A stretch of 64,000 bases of DNA from Anaerolineae bacterium. GTDB taxonomy: Bacteria > Chloroflexota > Anaerolineae > 4572-78 > J111. A model generated the notes under the pieces. That model had not been told where the DNA came from. It ran no database searches and saw nothing but the letters and a program-made list of their open reading frames with translations. Of this stretch, positions 1 to 10,329 are shown in pieces; position 1 is the first letter of the stretch; each line of letters begins with the position of its first letter. The position numbers were made by a program, and so were the translations under genes. Where the stretch lies: positions 62,001-126,000 of the forward strand of contig JAHDWA010000022.1 in assembly GCA_023382535.1 (NCBI GenBank), written 5' to 3'.

Positions 1-2129
1 ACCAGGCTATCATCTTTAGCTATTTTGATGGCGGTCATGCCGCGGGCGGAGGGGGTGGCCTGGGAATTGACCTGGGCGACAGCGAACCGAATGGCTTTGC
101 CACCAGCAGTGAAAAACATTACTTCGGCCTTGTCACTAGACACAGCAGCGCACAGTAGTTCATCTCCTTTGCCGCTCAATCCGATCACTCCGGTCCAGGA
201 CGCTTCTGCCAGATTCAAGTCTTCGACCTTGACTCGTTTGATATTTCCAGCTCGCGTCCCCAGTACCAGGTAGCTGTCTGTGGTTAGCACGCTTCCGCCG
301 ATAAGATATTCACCTTTTTCCAGTCCGAGATCAGTAAAAGAAGCGGTGTTAGGTACCCGTCCAACGGTGGCTTTCCAGGCTCGCCCACGGTTGGAGACAA
401 GTAGCACCACATCGTCCGGCTCGGTTACCAGGTGAAGCAAATGGGCCTCGACTGCTTTCGCCGATTGGCCTCCTTTGAGTTTGTAGGAGAATTCAGCCGC
501 ATGGGTGCGCGCGATTCCGCGAGTTGTGATGGCTACCATCTGTGGCCCTTCCGGTCTGACTAAATCTGACTCGGTCCCGGCACTCAGACCAGCGGCTTGC
601 TGCTCGCCGTCGAGGATCACCGTCCGGCGGGGCGTGGCAAACTGATTTTTGAGAGCAGTCGTCTCCTCGACAATTACCTCCAATCGCTTCGCCTCGGAGG
701 CCAGCAGGCCTTGCAAATATTTGATGCGCGCCCGCAGTTCCTTCTCTTCGTCCTTGAGCTTGGTCCGTTCCATCGCGGCCAGGCGGCTCAATTGCATACT
801 GAGGATGGCGCGGGCCTGAGCGTCGCTAAACTTGAATTCGCTCATCAAGTTTTGCCGCGCTGTGTCGGTTGTCTTGGATTTTTTAATAGTGGCAATGACC
901 TGATCAATCATATCCAAGGCCCGTAGCAGCCCTTCGATAATGTGCAGGCGGGCTTCTCGCTCAGCCAACTCGTGCCGGCTGCGCCGCTCGATGACGTTCA
1001 GGCGGTGAGCGATGAATTGGGTCAGCATTTCCCGTAGCGGAAGTAGTTTAGGAACAACCTCCCCATCTTCATTTATCACCAAAGCCCGATTAATGACGCC
1101 AAAGGTCTGACGTAACTGGGTGTAAGTCAGTAGCGCTTCCAGGACCTGTTTAGGGGAAGTCCCCCTGGCTACCTCGATGACAATTCGCATGCCGGTGTAA
1201 TCGGAGGTGTCCCGCAGGTCCGTCACGCCGGCAATTCGCCCATCGCGTACTTCTTTCGCGATGCGTTCGAGTACTGTACTCTTCTGTACGGCATAGGGGA
1301 GTTCGGTTACGATGATATCGGCCTTGCCTCCTTTGGTCTCCTCGATGGAGACCCGTGCCTGGGTCACGACCCGGCTGCGTCCGGTTTCATAAGCGGTGCG
1401 AATTGTGTCGACAATCGTTTCCGGTTCACCGTTGACCCCGGGTTCAACGCGGTAACGGTAAATCATGCCGCCGGTAGGAAAATCAGGGCCAGGGATGAAG
1501 CGCATCAACTCGTCCACGGTAATGCTATCTCGCCTGTCCCAGCGGCCGGCTACGTAAATCAGGGCATCGCAGACCTCTCCCACATTATGGGGAGGAACTT
1601 TAGTTGCCATACCTACAGCCAGACCCATCGCGCCGTTGATGAGCAGGTTGGGTAAGACGGCCGGTAATATCACCGGTTCTTTAAGAGAGCCATCAAAGTT
1701 GTCGGTCCAATCGACCGTTTCTCTTTCGATATCCTGCATTATCAAGTTAGCAATAGCAGATAAGCGCGCCTCGGTATAACGCATCGCCGCAGGCGGGTCA
1801 CCGTCTATTGAACCAAAGTTACCCTGGCCATCAATGAGAGGTTCGCGCAGCGAGAAATCCTGGGCCAGACGCACCATCGAACCGTAAACGGAACTGTCGC
1901 CGTGGGGATGGTATTTACCGAGCACTTCGCCAACGACCCGAGCCGACTTTTTGTGGGGTTTGGTATAGGTCAAGTTCATATCGTGCATGGCATACAAAAT
2001 ACGTCGCTGCACCGGCAGTAACCCATCTTCGACCCGGGGTAGCGCCCGATCGGTGATGGTTTCGATCGCATAGTCGAGATAGGATTTTTCGACATCTGCG
2101 CTTAAATCAACAGTTCGTAGTTGAGTCAT
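1..2129 (-). CDS. Type IIA topoisomerase subunit A (ParC/GyrA), 3' end cut by window
   Basis: DNA-cleaving subunit of gyrase or topoisomerase IV; about 709 residues are visible and the C-terminal propeller runs off the window. Seen: the start [10 protein letters not shown], the QRR(I)L and [10 protein letters not shown] motifs of the winged-helix domain, and the catalytic tyrosine in [10 protein letters not shown] (about Y118). A coiled-coil/tower region is followed by propeller blades ([28 protein letters not shown]). I see no GyrA box (QRRGGxG) in the visible part, which leans towards ParC but is not decisive because the end is missing. The ATG lies 2 nt after the stop of the B-subunit gene, so the pair is one operon. 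Oddity: the residue equivalent to E. coli GyrA Asp87 / ParC Glu84 is Gly (G83 here). Confidence 0.93.
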   Translation of the reverse strand, partial: MTQLRTVDLSADVEKSYLDYAIETITDRALPRVEDGLLPVQRRILYAMHDMNLTYTKPHKKSARVVGEVLGKYHPHGDSSVYGSMVRLAQDFSLREPLIDGQGNFGSIDGDPPAAMRYTEARLSAIANLIMQDIERETVDWTDNFDGSLKEPVILPAVLPNLLINGAMGLAVGMATKVPPHNVGEVCDALIYVAGRWDRRDSITVDELMRFIPGPDFPTGGMIYRYRVEPGVNGEPETIVDTIRTAYETGRSRVVTQARVSIEETKGGKADIIVTELPYAVQKSTVLERIAKEVRDGRIAGVTDLRDTSDYTGMRIVIEVARGTSPKQVLEALLTYTQLRQTFGVINRALVINEDGEVVPKLLPLREMLTQFIAHRLNVIERRSRHELAEREARLHIIEGLLRALDMIDQVIATIKKSKTTDTARQNLMSEFKFSDAQARAILSMQLSRLAAMERTKLKDEEKELRARIKYLQGLLASEAKRLEVIVEETTALKNQFATPRRTVILDGEQQAAGLSAGTESDLVRPEGPQMVAITTRGIARTHAAEFSYKLKGGQSAKAVEAHLLHLVTEPDDVVLLVSNRGRAWKATVGRVPNTASFTDLGLEKGEYLIGGSVLTTDSYLVLGTRAGNIKRVKVEDLNLAEASWTGVIGLSGKGDELLCAAVSSDKAEVMFFTAGGKAIRFAVAQVNSQATPSARGMTAIKIAKDDSL

Positions 2130-2131
2130 CT

Positions 2132-4279
2132 TTATTCCTGGACCTCCAATTCACTCTCGCCGTTTTCACCTGCGTCTACAGCATCTTCTCCCGCCCACGC
2201 CCGGAGCAGCCACGACTTCCTGGGGGCTACTGCGCTCCCCATCAGGATTCCAAGAGTTTGACTGGTATGGTGGGGGTCATCAACCATGACGCGCACGATG
2301 TGCTCGTTTAGAACGAGATGGCCATTTTCCCCCTCTTTGACCGGGTTAACAGCGAAAACTGTTTCTCGTAATTGCGCCGGATTCATCTCACCCAAACCCT
2401 TATAACGCTGGATCGTCACCCCATCCTGGCCCCACTTGTTCAGAAGGATATCTCGTTCTTCATCAGAATAAGCATAACGCGTTTCTTTACTCCTCTTGAG
2501 TTGATAGAGGGGAGCCACAGCGATGTGGAGTTTTCCGGTCAATACCAGCGGCTTCATATGCCGCCAAAACAGCGTGTGTAGGAGGGTACGGATGTGTGCG
2601 CCATCAACATCTGCGTCGACGAGTATGGCTACGCCCCCATAACGCATATCCTCTACTTTAAAATCGGCGCCGATCCCGGCCCCAATAGCCGCAACAATTG
2701 ACTTAACCTCAGCATTGGCTAGAATTTTGGCCGGATTACCGCGCTCGGTATTGAGTATTTTGCCGCGTAGGGGGAGGATGGCATGATAGCGGCGGTCGCG
2801 CCCTTGCTTGCAGCTTCCCCCGGCGCTGTCGCCTTCGACGATAAAGAGCATCGTTTCTTCTACCCGCGACCCGCGCGAAACGTCGGCCAGTTTACCAGGC
2901 AGTTCAGAGACTTCCAGGGCTGATTTGCGAATGACCAGTTGGCGGGCGACCTTGGCCGCCTCTCTCCCACGGGCGGCGGCCAGGGCTTGATTAACGATAC
3001 TCTTGCCAACCGGAATGTTTTTGTTTAAGAATTCCAGGACTTTTTCGTAGGTGACCGACATGACCACCCCTTGGGCCTCCGGCGTAGTCAGCGCTTCTTT
3101 GGTTTGGCTGCTGAATTGGGGCGTATCGGTCATGGTAACATTGACGATGGCAGTCAACCCTAACAGCAGGTCATCTCCTTTGACGCCGCCATCCTTGAGA
3201 AGTTTCTTATCGGCTCCAAACTGATTGATCGCTTTGGTCAGTCCTGCTTGAAAGCCGGAGACTGCTGTCCCGCCCAGCGGAGTCGGAATGGAGTTAACGA
3301 AGGAGTAAAGGCTCGTTTCTTCGCCAGCGTATTGTAGGACGATTTCGGCAGTGATTTTGTTGTTACCACCTTTGAATTGAATAGGCTTGTGAAAGGGATC
3401 AAGCCCTTCATTCAGGGCGGCAAGGTAGTCGAGCAGCCCTTTCTTTGAGTGAAAGATACGTTTCTTATGATCTTTCTTGGGGCCGCGATGGTCACGTAGC
3501 TCAATGCGTAGCCCCGGATGCAAGTGGGCGACTTGTTCTAACCGGGTTTCCAACTTGGCAAAATCCCAGGGGACATACTTGTCGGGGTAGGGCCACTCCA
3601 TGTTGGGATCAAACCACGCGCGGTTCGGTCGGAAATGGAGCATTGTGCCCGTACCTAGTTCCGCATTGGACTTCACGGCTATGACTTTTCCCTTTACCTT
3701 GAGACCAGTGAGGAGATCGGTTTCTCTGTCGATAACCAACTCGGTCTCGGCATTGATTTCGCCCATCACCTGGTCACCAGCGATGATCTGAACGCTGGTA
3801 ACTGGATCGCCGCCATTCTCGAACCGTTGGAGGTAGATGACCCCGTTTCGGCGCACTTCCACCATCAGCCAACCGGAAAGGGCATTGGTGGCTTTGATAC
3901 CAACACCGTGAAGGCCACCCGAGCCACTCAAGTAGGCATCTTCTTTACCCTTTTCGCGGAATTTGGCTCCGCTGTGTAGTTTGGTCAGGGTACGGGTCAA
4001 GGCCGACATCTTGATGTCAGATTTATGCTCAACTGGGATACCCCGCCCGTCATCCCGGACACTGGCACTACCGTCCGAGTGAAGCTCAACCTGGATGGTC
4101 GAGCCATGGCCGTTAATGATCTCGTCAACGCTGTTATCGATCACCTCCATGAGGATATGATGAAGACCATAAACCGAGTTATTGCCAATATACATTCCGG
4201 GTAGCCGTCGAATTGGCTCTAAGGGATGGACGCTGTCAAGATCTTTGATGTCCTGTGCACTGTAATTTTTTGCTGGCAC
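2132..4279 (-). CDS. Type IIA topoisomerase subunit B (ParE/GyrB)
   Basis: ATPase/TOPRIM subunit, 715 aa, the length of short ParE/GyrB forms without the proteobacterial insert. Domains in order: GHKL ATPase with N-box EVIDNSVDE (catalytic Glu about E45) and GGLHGVG; transducer domain; TOPRIM with EGDSAGG and [14 protein letters not shown]-terminal tail with [11 protein letters not shown]. The stretches [22 protein letters not shown] and HMKPL resemble Gram-positive-type ParE more than GyrB, so topoisomerase IV is slightly favoured. The start is GTG with an AGGAG Shine-Dalgarno at 4288-4292, 8 nt upstream. It is co-transcribed with the A subunit 2 nt downstream. Confidence 0.95.
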   Translation of the reverse strand: MPAKNYSAQDIKDLDSVHPLEPIRRLPGMYIGNNSVYGLHHILMEVIDNSVDEIINGHGSTIQVELHSDGSASVRDDGRGIPVEHKSDIKMSALTRTLTKLHSGAKFREKGKEDAYLSGSGGLHGVGIKATNALSGWLMVEVRRNGVIYLQRFENGGDPVTSVQIIAGDQVMGEINAETELVIDRETDLLTGLKVKGKVIAVKSNAELGTGTMLHFRPNRAWFDPNMEWPYPDKYVPWDFAKLETRLEQVAHLHPGLRIELRDHRGPKKDHKKRIFHSKKGLLDYLAALNEGLDPFHKPIQFKGGNNKITAEIVLQYAGEETSLYSFVNSIPTPLGGTAVSGFQAGLTKAINQFGADKKLLKDGGVKGDDLLLGLTAIVNVTMTDTPQFSSQTKEALTTPEAQGVVMSVTYEKVLEFLNKNIPVGKSIVNQALAAARGREAAKVARQLVIRKSALEVSELPGKLADVSRGSRVEETMLFIVEGDSAGGSCKQGRDRRYHAILPLRGKILNTERGNPAKILANAEVKSIVAAIGAGIGADFKVEDMRYGGVAILVDADVDGAHIRTLLHTLFWRHMKPLVLTGKLHIAVAPLYQLKRSKETRYAYSDEERDILLNKWGQDGVTIQRYKGLGEMNPAQLRETVFAVNPVKEGENGHLVLNEHIVRVMVDDPHHTSQTLGILMGSAVAPRKSWLLRAWAGEDAVDAGENGESELEVQE

Positions 4280-4485
4280 TAAGATTTCTCCTAAAGGAAT
4301 AGTAGATTAAGGGATGGCTATAGTGATTATTCTAACGAAGGTGCCAAGTTGACACTTCGCTCTTTCCAGACTTCCTGCAACCCCAGTTATCGCATCGGAG
4401 TCAACGATGATGGATGAAAAACTTCGACATAATGATTAGTTCTCCAACTCTTTAATTTTCTTTGTATTATTTTGCCAATCCTGAT

Positions 4486-4520
4486 TTGATCTGTACCTCT
4501 ATTTGCGGTAAAATAGAGGT
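4486..4520 (+). promoter_or_regulatory. Palindromic promoter/operator (or transposon left-end hairpin) abutting the RHH-tnpB start
   Basis: A perfect 10-bp inverted repeat (ACCTCTATTT, 4495-4504; AAATAGAGGT, 4511-4520; 6-nt loop) ends exactly at the ATG of the small RHH gene. It overlaps a candidate promoter: TTGATC at 4486-4491, a 17-bp spacer and TAAAAT at 4509-4514. Initiation 7 bp after the -10 would fall on the ATG, giving a leaderless transcript. No Shine-Dalgarno at normal spacing exists. Two readings: an autoregulatory operator for the RHH protein, or the subterminal hairpin of an IS200/IS605-type left end preceded by a TTGAT target/TAM-like pentamer (4486-4490). Confidence 0.5.
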
Positions 4521-4697
4521 ATGAGTAAAACTAAGACAAGTTACGCCCTAACCGAAGAAGCAATTGAGTTGACCAAATTGCTTTCCAAAAAGTTAGGTAT
4601 TCCTCAATCAAATGTGTTAGAAATTGCCATTCGTAGACTGGCTGAACAAGAAAAAGTTGCCCTGCATGATAAAGCGTCACAAGAAAAGCCAAACTAA
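4521..4697 (+). CDS. Small ribbon-helix-helix (Arc/CopG-like) protein upstream of tnpB
   Basis: 58 aa, starting MSKTKTSYALTEEAIELTKL. A short beta strand (TSYAL) followed by two helices around LGIPQSNVLEIAIRRLAEQE fits the ribbon-helix-helix fold of small DNA-binding repressors. The reading frame ends 4 nt before the preferred tnpB start and overlaps longer tnpB start choices, so the two are probably co-expressed. It starts immediately after a perfect palindrome covering the -10, as expected for an autorepressor. The fold assignment is from pattern only, and the function (control of tnpB or transposition) is inferred. Confidence 0.6.
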   Translation: MSKTKTSYALTEEAIELTKLLSKKLGIPQSNVLEIAIRRLAEQEKVALHDKASQEKPN

Positions 4698-4701
4698 ATT
4701 G

Positions 4702-5781
4702 ATGCGGCGATCCCACCGGGTTTATTTGAATGATCTTAACCACGGTAAGGTTGAAGCCCTCAAGGATTTCTTGTGCCTGTGCCACGACGTCACGCAGTAC
4801 TTTGTTGATCTTTTCTGGCAACGGCGGAACTTCTCCCCTAATCTGGCCGATCTTGAGACTGTCCATAGAGGTCGTGATAGATTTGGCTTGACAACCCGCC
4901 TGGCCCAGGCTCTGGCTAAACAAGCAAAAGAGTGTATCCGTTCTGCCCGAGTTAATCACAGATGCAAGCCAAACCTGAGACAACACACGGTTACGCTGTA
5001 TTACCACTTTGTTACGATTGAACCCTTTGAGGGTAAAGCTTTTGATTGGGCCGTCACCCTCGTTGGTTCTGGTGCTCCCCGAATGGTGATCCCTGTTCAC
5101 TCGACCAGCCCGATTAACAAGCGTTTGGCCGATGGCTGGAAGATGTCTAAAACAATTCGGCTTGGGCGTGCTGGCAAGCGAATCTGGATTGACTTCATCT
5201 TTGAAAAAGAGCGGCCGGCCAAACGGGAAATGGGCCGAATTGTCGGGATGGATTCTAATTACAAAAACGGCTTTATCTTTTCCGATGGGCAGGTAGTTGG
5301 TCAAGAGATTTACTCCCGTATCCAGCAATTTTCTAAACGGCAAAAATATACTCACGCCGAAGTTGATGCAATGCTCAGTCACGCACTTAAACAAGTGGAC
5401 TGGTCTAACGTCAAAACGTTGGCGATTGAGAATTTGAAACACGTCAAAAAGAACAAACGAGGGACGTTCTCTCGTTCTTTGAATAGGCGCTTGTCGCATT
5501 GGCTCTATAAAGCCTGTATCGCACGTCTTGAGCGCATCTGTGAGGAACAAGGGATTCAACTCAAGTTGAAATCTCCCTTCAAGACCTCTCAGTTTTGCCG
5601 ATGTTGCGGTAGATGGGATAAGCGAAACCGCAAAGGCGATAAGTTTTTGTGTGTGAACTGTGGTCATCAAGATCATGCAGATCATAACGCATCCAAAAAT
5701 TTAGAGTTCCTTGAAGTGGTCGGAGTCTATGGTCTCGGCATCCTCAAAACTCTGGACGTTGTTTCATTTAGCAAAGTTTAG
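4702..5781 (+). CDS. tnpB: TnpB-family RNA-guided nuclease (IS200/IS605-type OrfB), apparently intact
   Basis: 359 aa from ATG 4702; in-frame ATGs at 4624 and 4666 are alternatives, and I prefer 4702 because MRRSHRVYLN is a typical TnpB N-terminus and it sits 4 nt after the RHH stop. The RuvC-like site is complete: D184 in GMDSNYK, E243 in IENLKHV and D327 in DHADHNASKN. The zinc finger CRCCGRW...CVNCGH lies between the last two. Known for the family: an RNA-guided DNA endonuclease whose omega/reRNA overlaps the tnpB 3' end and the transposon right end. No TnpA (Y1 transposase) or serine recombinase is seen nearby, so it is a stand-alone or non-autonomous copy. It is one of only two clear plus-strand loci in the window. 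Confidence 0.93.
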   Translation: MRRSHRVYLNDLNHGKVEALKDFLCLCHDVTQYFVDLFWQRRNFSPNLADLETVHRGRDRFGLTTRLAQALAKQAKECIRSARVNHRCKPNLRQHTVTLYYHFVTIEPFEGKAFDWAVTLVGSGAPRMVIPVHSTSPINKRLADGWKMSKTIRLGRAGKRIWIDFIFEKERPAKREMGRIVGMDSNYKNGFIFSDGQVVGQEIYSRIQQFSKRQKYTHAEVDAMLSHALKQVDWSNVKTLAIENLKHVKKNKRGTFSRSLNRRLSHWLYKACIARLERICEEQGIQLKLKSPFKTSQFCRCCGRWDKRNRKGDKFLCVNCGHQDHADHNASKNLEFLEVVGVYGLGILKTLDVVSFSKV

Positions 5782-6747
5782 AGTAACCATAAAATTGTTC
5801 TTCCGATGAAATGATCGGGCTGGCATAAGGTAAATTACTTCGAATAGAAGCCACACAGTGCTGACGACACTTCGCCGATGATGACCAAGGTGAATTTGGT
5901 AGGAGACGTGGGTGATGGGGGTATGCTTTGCATGATAAAAGCCTTTCTACAAAACTAGCTGGGATGTTCGAAGAGTAACTCTCCACGTGCTACAGGTAAT
6001 GATTTGGATCCGTTTTGAAGGGAAATCGAAAAGGCGTGGTAGAGCACTCTTCGGAGCATTATGTTTTAGCGACCGCGGCAGGGCAGTACAGAAGCAAGCG
6101 ATATGCCCAAACCAGAGCGTAATGCCGCCGATCAATGTTTGATTAGATACGTTGGGATAAAATAAAAATTCTCTGCTAAACATACCAACCACTTGGTTCC
6201 CGACACGGGACGGCGATCCAAAAAGTAAGCCACTTTTGGACCAGCCTGGTTGCTGTGCTTAGCAGAGAGGGGGAGTGAAGGAGTCTGGACGACTCCGGGG
6301 TACCTCTACTTCAACAGGTCTGGATTGAGTACGGGGTTTTTAGGCCCGGAGAGTGAACGTGGCTATACGTCACTCGTGATGATTTTCACTACAAGATATA
6401 TTACTACTAAATTCCTTAAATGTCAGTAATTTTTCCGTAAATATTAGGACAATCACATCTAAATTTGCGGCTATTTGACCAGCCTGGGATAGCGCCATGC
6501 CTCCCGTGAACAACTCAGCCGCTCACCTTGGTGAGTAACGGTCTTCAGGTGGCAGCGCAATAATGACCGAGCCAGAAAGTGTTATCTGCCTAGGAACGAC
6601 AAGCATTAAACCTATTGCTAAACTATTCAAGTTAGATTTTTGCATACACTTTTTATTATCCGTCTGACCGGACGCGTCAGTTTGGCCAGTTGGTTGAGGA
6701 TAGTTCATGCACATCGACTGTAATCTTTACCAAGCAGAGTGAATTTC
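5782..6747. other. Intergenic region downstream of tnpB
   Basis: 966 bp without a convincing gene. Short minus-strand ORFs (72, 81 and 63 codons) have no recognisable features and no Shine-Dalgarno. The first part may contain the transposon right end and the 3' end of a TnpB guide RNA. 6169-6376 is strongly structured (listed separately). 6377-6747 is AT-rich with nothing recognised. Confidence 0.5.
6169..6376. ncRNA. Candidate structured non-coding RNA downstream of tnpB
   Basis: Dense nested inverted repeats. A closing stem (CTCTGCTAA 6171-6179 with TTAGCAGAG 6259-6267) continues through CAACCA (6186-6191) with TGGTTG (6247-6252), about 20 pairs with few mismatches. It encloses two hairpins: TCCCG(aca)CGGGA at 6198-6210, and TCCAAAA[A]GT(aagcc)ACTTTTGGA at 6217-6240. 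Two further hairpins follow: GGAGTC/GACTCC at 6280-6296, and GAGTG[A]ACGT/ACGTCACTC at 6351-6375. There is no ORF. It is not a tRNA (no acceptor/TPsiC logic). It could be a TnpB omega RNA, a transposon end or another ncRNA. The strand is not determined. Confidence 0.4.
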
Positions 6748-9700
6748 CTACTGCCAGAACCAGAAGATGATGGCAAAAAATGACACAAAAATTGCGAATA
6801 TCAGTGCCAGTATCCTGATGCTCATTGGAAAGAGAGGCTTGCGCATTACAGTGGCGTAACGCCGCTCATCTTTTTCAATGACTACTATCTGTTCCTTGCT
6901 ACGGGCGAGAAAAACATAAAGGGACACCATGAAAACCAGAGATAATATTATCCACACCCCTCGTTGTGTTATTGCTGAGAGTTTTAGGTGAGTGATGTTT
7001 AACCAAACATAGTATACCAGTCCGCTATCAGAAGTAGCTGTGGACGCATCTGGCGTAGCGTTGCTAACAACAGTGTCGCCTGTTACCTCACCCGAATCGC
7101 CACTCAGTATAAAGCCTGCCCAATAATAGGGTGAACGCCAGCGCGGATCAGCAGCCCGTACCTCTGCCTGGGCGGCTTGTAACGCTTCCACCTTGCTCAG
7201 GCCTTCTTGCCAGTGATGATAAAAAGAGACCATTAACATCTCCGTCGCCGCGCTATCCACATTCCACAGACTGGTGATGACCGTTGGTGCACCAGCAAAA
7301 ATCAGGGCCCGGGTCAGACCTACGATGTCATCCCCCACCGATAGCTGCCCCATATTCGTTTCGCAGGCACTCAACACAACCAACTCGGTACCTTTCAAGG
7401 GCAAGTCATAGACCTCACTCACTTCCAATCTGCCGTTGTCCTCACCGCCGGGGGCCAGATAGATAGTACTCAGAAGGGAGTCAGTAGGATTGTAAACACC
7501 ATGAGCAGCTAGGTGTAAGACGCGGGCCTGCCCTGCCTCAGCCCAGAGGCGGGCTTCGCTGGCTTCAGCTTCGGTGTAGGCTGGGACAGCCAGCAGATTG
7601 CCGATGGCTTTAGCCTCACTGGCAGCGTTCGTCAAAATGGACAAGCCGGGTTCATCCGTCGCCGGGTTGCCAAAGACAACTGCGCCTGGTCTATGAGTCC
7701 GGTGAGCGATCGTCGCATTAGCTTGGATGAAAGGCAGGGCATTGGCCGAGGGTAGAGTGAAGAGGAGGTATTTTTCTCCGAAGAAGGTTTCGTTATCCAT
7801 TAAAGCGGCAAAGGGGAGGTAGTGGAGTTGCTGGTGAGGGATAATGCCCACTAGGGGTGTGTTTATTTGGTTCACTAGCGGTTCCACCAGCCAGGTGTAC
7901 AAGTTTTGGAGGGGAAGGCGATAGCTGATTTCCAGGTCGGGCCAGTCGTTAAGCCGTTTAAGTTCCTGGCGCAGGTTATCGGCGGTAGCCTGAGGCAGTT
8001 CGCGGACAGAAAAATTGTTGTTGGTGATTATGAAGGCCAAGGTACCTTCATCATCCAAGACGTAGTAGGAAACTAAGGTGGTCTGATCATCGAGGAGGGC
8101 CTGAATGGCTGGCAAGTCGAGCACAGTGCTCCGGCCAGGCACGAGGGCGGCTAACTGCCCTCCCCTCACCTCGATTGCGGCCAAAGCAGTGGTGTAGATT
8201 TCTTCAGCCACCGCCAGTTGCGCTTCCAGGTTGGCTTCTAACTGTGCGTTGGAGGGATTGAGGGCACGAGCTTTAGCCAGTGCGTCTTGAGCAGCTTGAC
8301 GACGAGCGTAAGCTTCTTGCTCTTGGATTAGCAGATCAGCAGCAGCGTTATCGCTCAGTTGAATCTGGCCGGTGGCTAACGAGTCGAGAAAGGCCCGAGC
8401 ACGGCCCCGCTCGGTACTGAAGAAAGCCACGGCATCCTGACCCTGTTGATGGTACAGCGCGACAGCGCGGGTATAGATATCAGCAAATTGGGTAATAAAG
8501 CCCGTCCGTCCTGCTTCGTTTCCAGCGACGGCACGCACCGACTCAATTACCGTCATAGCCTGCTCGTAGTGAGCTAGTGCCTGATCTGATTGGCCCTGTT
8601 GTAAGTAAGCAAAGCCGATGTTGCTCAAGGTTACGCCTTCACCAACTCGATCACCTATTGCTTGTTGGATTGCCAGTGCCTGCTGATAAGTATTCAAAGC
8701 TTCCCCATAGCGTCCTTGTGAATGGTAGATCCCTCCCTTGTCGGTAAGTATCGTCGCTTCGCCAGCTCGATCGCCCACCTCTCGTGCAAGTGCCAGTGCC
8801 TGTTGATAAGTGTCCAACGCCTCTTCATACCATCCTTGCAAATGATAGATCTCACCGATGCTTATCAATACCCTTCCTTCGCCAGTCCGATTACCCAACT
8901 CACGCTGGAGCACCAACGACTGTTGAAAGATGTCCAATGCTTCCTGATACTTCCCTTGTGCATCGTACGCCGCGCCAATATTGATGAGTGTAGCTGCTTC
9001 ACTGCCTCGGTGGCCCAAGTCATGTTGGGTCACCAGCGTCTGTTGATAGATGTCTAACGCCTCCTTATAGCGTCCTTGCGCGTCGTAGATCAAGCCAATA
9101 TTGGTAAGTATATTCGCTTCGCCAGCTCGATTGTTTACCTCACGTGCGATCGCTAGCGCCTGCTGAAAGGTGTCCAAAGCTTCTCCGTAACGCCCTTGCA
9201 CGTGGTAGACTGCCCCAATGTTGTTCAGTGTCATTCCTTCGCCGCTTCGATCGCCTACATCCCGTCGGATTGCGAGTGCCTGCCGATAGGTCTCTTGCGC
9301 CTCCTCATATTGCCCCTGTGCCCGATAGATTGCGGCTATATTGTTGAGAGTTGTTCCTTCGCCGGCCCGATCTCCCACCTCACGCTGGATTTCCAGAGCC
9401 TGCTGGTAGATATCCAACGCCTTCTCGTACTGTCCTTGATTATGATAGATTAGACCAATATTGTTGAGAGTTAGTCCTTCACCGGCCCGATCTTCCCCCG
9501 CATGTTGGATTTCCAGAGCTTGGTGATAGGCATCTAATGCCTCCTCATAGTGTCCTTGATCGTTATAGATCAGGCCGACTCCGTTTAATGTAACCCCTTC
9601 GCCAGCCCGGTCTCCCACCTCACGCTGGATCGCCAGCGCTTGCTGATAGGCATCTAATGCCTCCTTGTAGCGTCCTTGTGCATAGTAGACACTACCAATA

Positions 9701-10329
9701 TTGTTCAGTGTCCTGCCTTCATGAGCCCGATAACCCACATCGCGCAGAATCGCCAACGCCTGCTGCAAAATATCTAATGCCTCCTTGTGACGTCCTTGCG
9801 CAAGGTAGATTGCCCCAATGTTGGCTAGTGTTTCGCCTTCGCCAGCCAAGTCGGCTATGGTACGCCGTATATCCAAGGCCTGATATAAAACATCTAATGC
9901 CTCTTCATAACGCCCCTGGGCATGATAGACCGCCCCGATGTTGTTGAGCGTCACCCCTTGGCCAGCCCGATCGTTAATATCTCGAAAGATGTTTAACGCA
10001 ATTTTGTACGCCTCCAAAGCGCCGTCTCGATCCCCAGTATTGTAGCGTAACAATCCTAGGGTTAAGGCACATGATCCCAACTCATTAGGCTGGATAAAAG
10101 TTGCTTCCGCCCGTCCGGCAAAGCCAGATTCCAATAGCGGCAAGGCCTCGACTGCCTGTCCTATCTGGAACCTTTGCACTCCTTCAGCGCACTGTGCAGC
10201 TGGATCGATTTGGACCAGAGACACAGCTAGAGGTACTTTTGCAGCAGCGGTTAGAGGTAGGAGTATAGCGAGAATGGAGCTTGCAACTAATAATCCAACT
10301 CTTAGAGTTTTTCGACAAAGTACCTTCAT
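6748..10329 (-). CDS. Exported TPR-CHAT (caspase-like) protein with two C-terminal membrane segments
   Basis: 1193 aa. Signal peptide or N-terminal anchor at about 10-30. About 13 TPR units of 40 aa (consensus GxxYxxQGRYxEALxxYQQALxI) follow. A linker leads to a CHAT domain with catalytic His943 (LHLAAHG) and Cys989 (LSACET) and the late motif SPYYWAGFILSGD. Two hydrophobic helices close the C-terminus (about 1115-1140 and 1168-1193). Known: CHAT is a caspase/separase-like cysteine peptidase domain (HetF-associated). The start has AAGGAG at 10338-10343, 8 nt upstream. It is the last gene of the CHAT block. Inferred topology: TPR and CHAT outside the membrane. Substrate unknown. Confidence 0.88.
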   Translation of the reverse strand: MKVLCRKTLRVGLLVASSILAILLPLTAAAKVPLAVSLVQIDPAAQCAEGVQRFQIGQAVEALPLLESGFAGRAEATFIQPNELGSCALTLGLLRYNTGDRDGALEAYKIALNIFRDINDRAGQGVTLNNIGAVYHAQGRYEEALDVLYQALDIRRTIADLAGEGETLANIGAIYLAQGRHKEALDILQQALAILRDVGYRAHEGRTLNNIGSVYYAQGRYKEALDAYQQALAIQREVGDRAGEGVTLNGVGLIYNDQGHYEEALDAYHQALEIQHAGEDRAGEGLTLNNIGLIYHNQGQYEKALDIYQQALEIQREVGDRAGEGTTLNNIAAIYRAQGQYEEAQETYRQALAIRRDVGDRSGEGMTLNNIGAVYHVQGRYGEALDTFQQALAIAREVNNRAGEANILTNIGLIYDAQGRYKEALDIYQQTLVTQHDLGHRGSEAATLINIGAAYDAQGKYQEALDIFQQSLVLQRELGNRTGEGRVLISIGEIYHLQGWYEEALDTYQQALALAREVGDRAGEATILTDKGGIYHSQGRYGEALNTYQQALAIQQAIGDRVGEGVTLSNIGFAYLQQGQSDQALAHYEQAMTVIESVRAVAGNEAGRTGFITQFADIYTRAVALYHQQGQDAVAFFSTERGRARAFLDSLATGQIQLSDNAAADLLIQEQEAYARRQAAQDALAKARALNPSNAQLEANLEAQLAVAEEIYTTALAAIEVRGGQLAALVPGRSTVLDLPAIQALLDDQTTLVSYYVLDDEGTLAFIITNNNFSVRELPQATADNLRQELKRLNDWPDLEISYRLPLQNLYTWLVEPLVNQINTPLVGIIPHQQLHYLPFAALMDNETFFGEKYLLFTLPSANALPFIQANATIAHRTHRPGAVVFGNPATDEPGLSILTNAASEAKAIGNLLAVPAYTEAEASEARLWAEAGQARVLHLAAHGVYNPTDSLLSTIYLAPGGEDNGRLEVSEVYDLPLKGTELVVLSACETNMGQLSVGDDIVGLTRALIFAGAPTVITSLWNVDSAATEMLMVSFYHHWQEGLSKVEALQAAQAEVRAADPRWRSPYYWAGFILSGDSGEVTGDTVVSNATPDASTATSDSGLVYYVWLNITHLKLSAITQRGVWIILSLVFMVSLYVFLARSKEQIVVIEKDERRYATVMRKPLFPMSIRILALIFAIFVSFFAIIFWFWQ

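Noticed and set aside
4531..5685. 384-codon minus-strand ORF
   Set aside because: Antisense to tnpB, which has the full RuvC site and zinc finger.
6171..6267. tRNA or tmRNA cloverleaf
   Set aside because: There is a long closing stem and two hairpins, but no CCA-type acceptor end, no TPsiC-loop sequence and no anticodon-like loop.
6523..6714. 63-codon minus-strand ORF downstream of the CHAT gene
   Set aside because: No Shine-Dalgarno, low-complexity N-terminus, no family resemblance.
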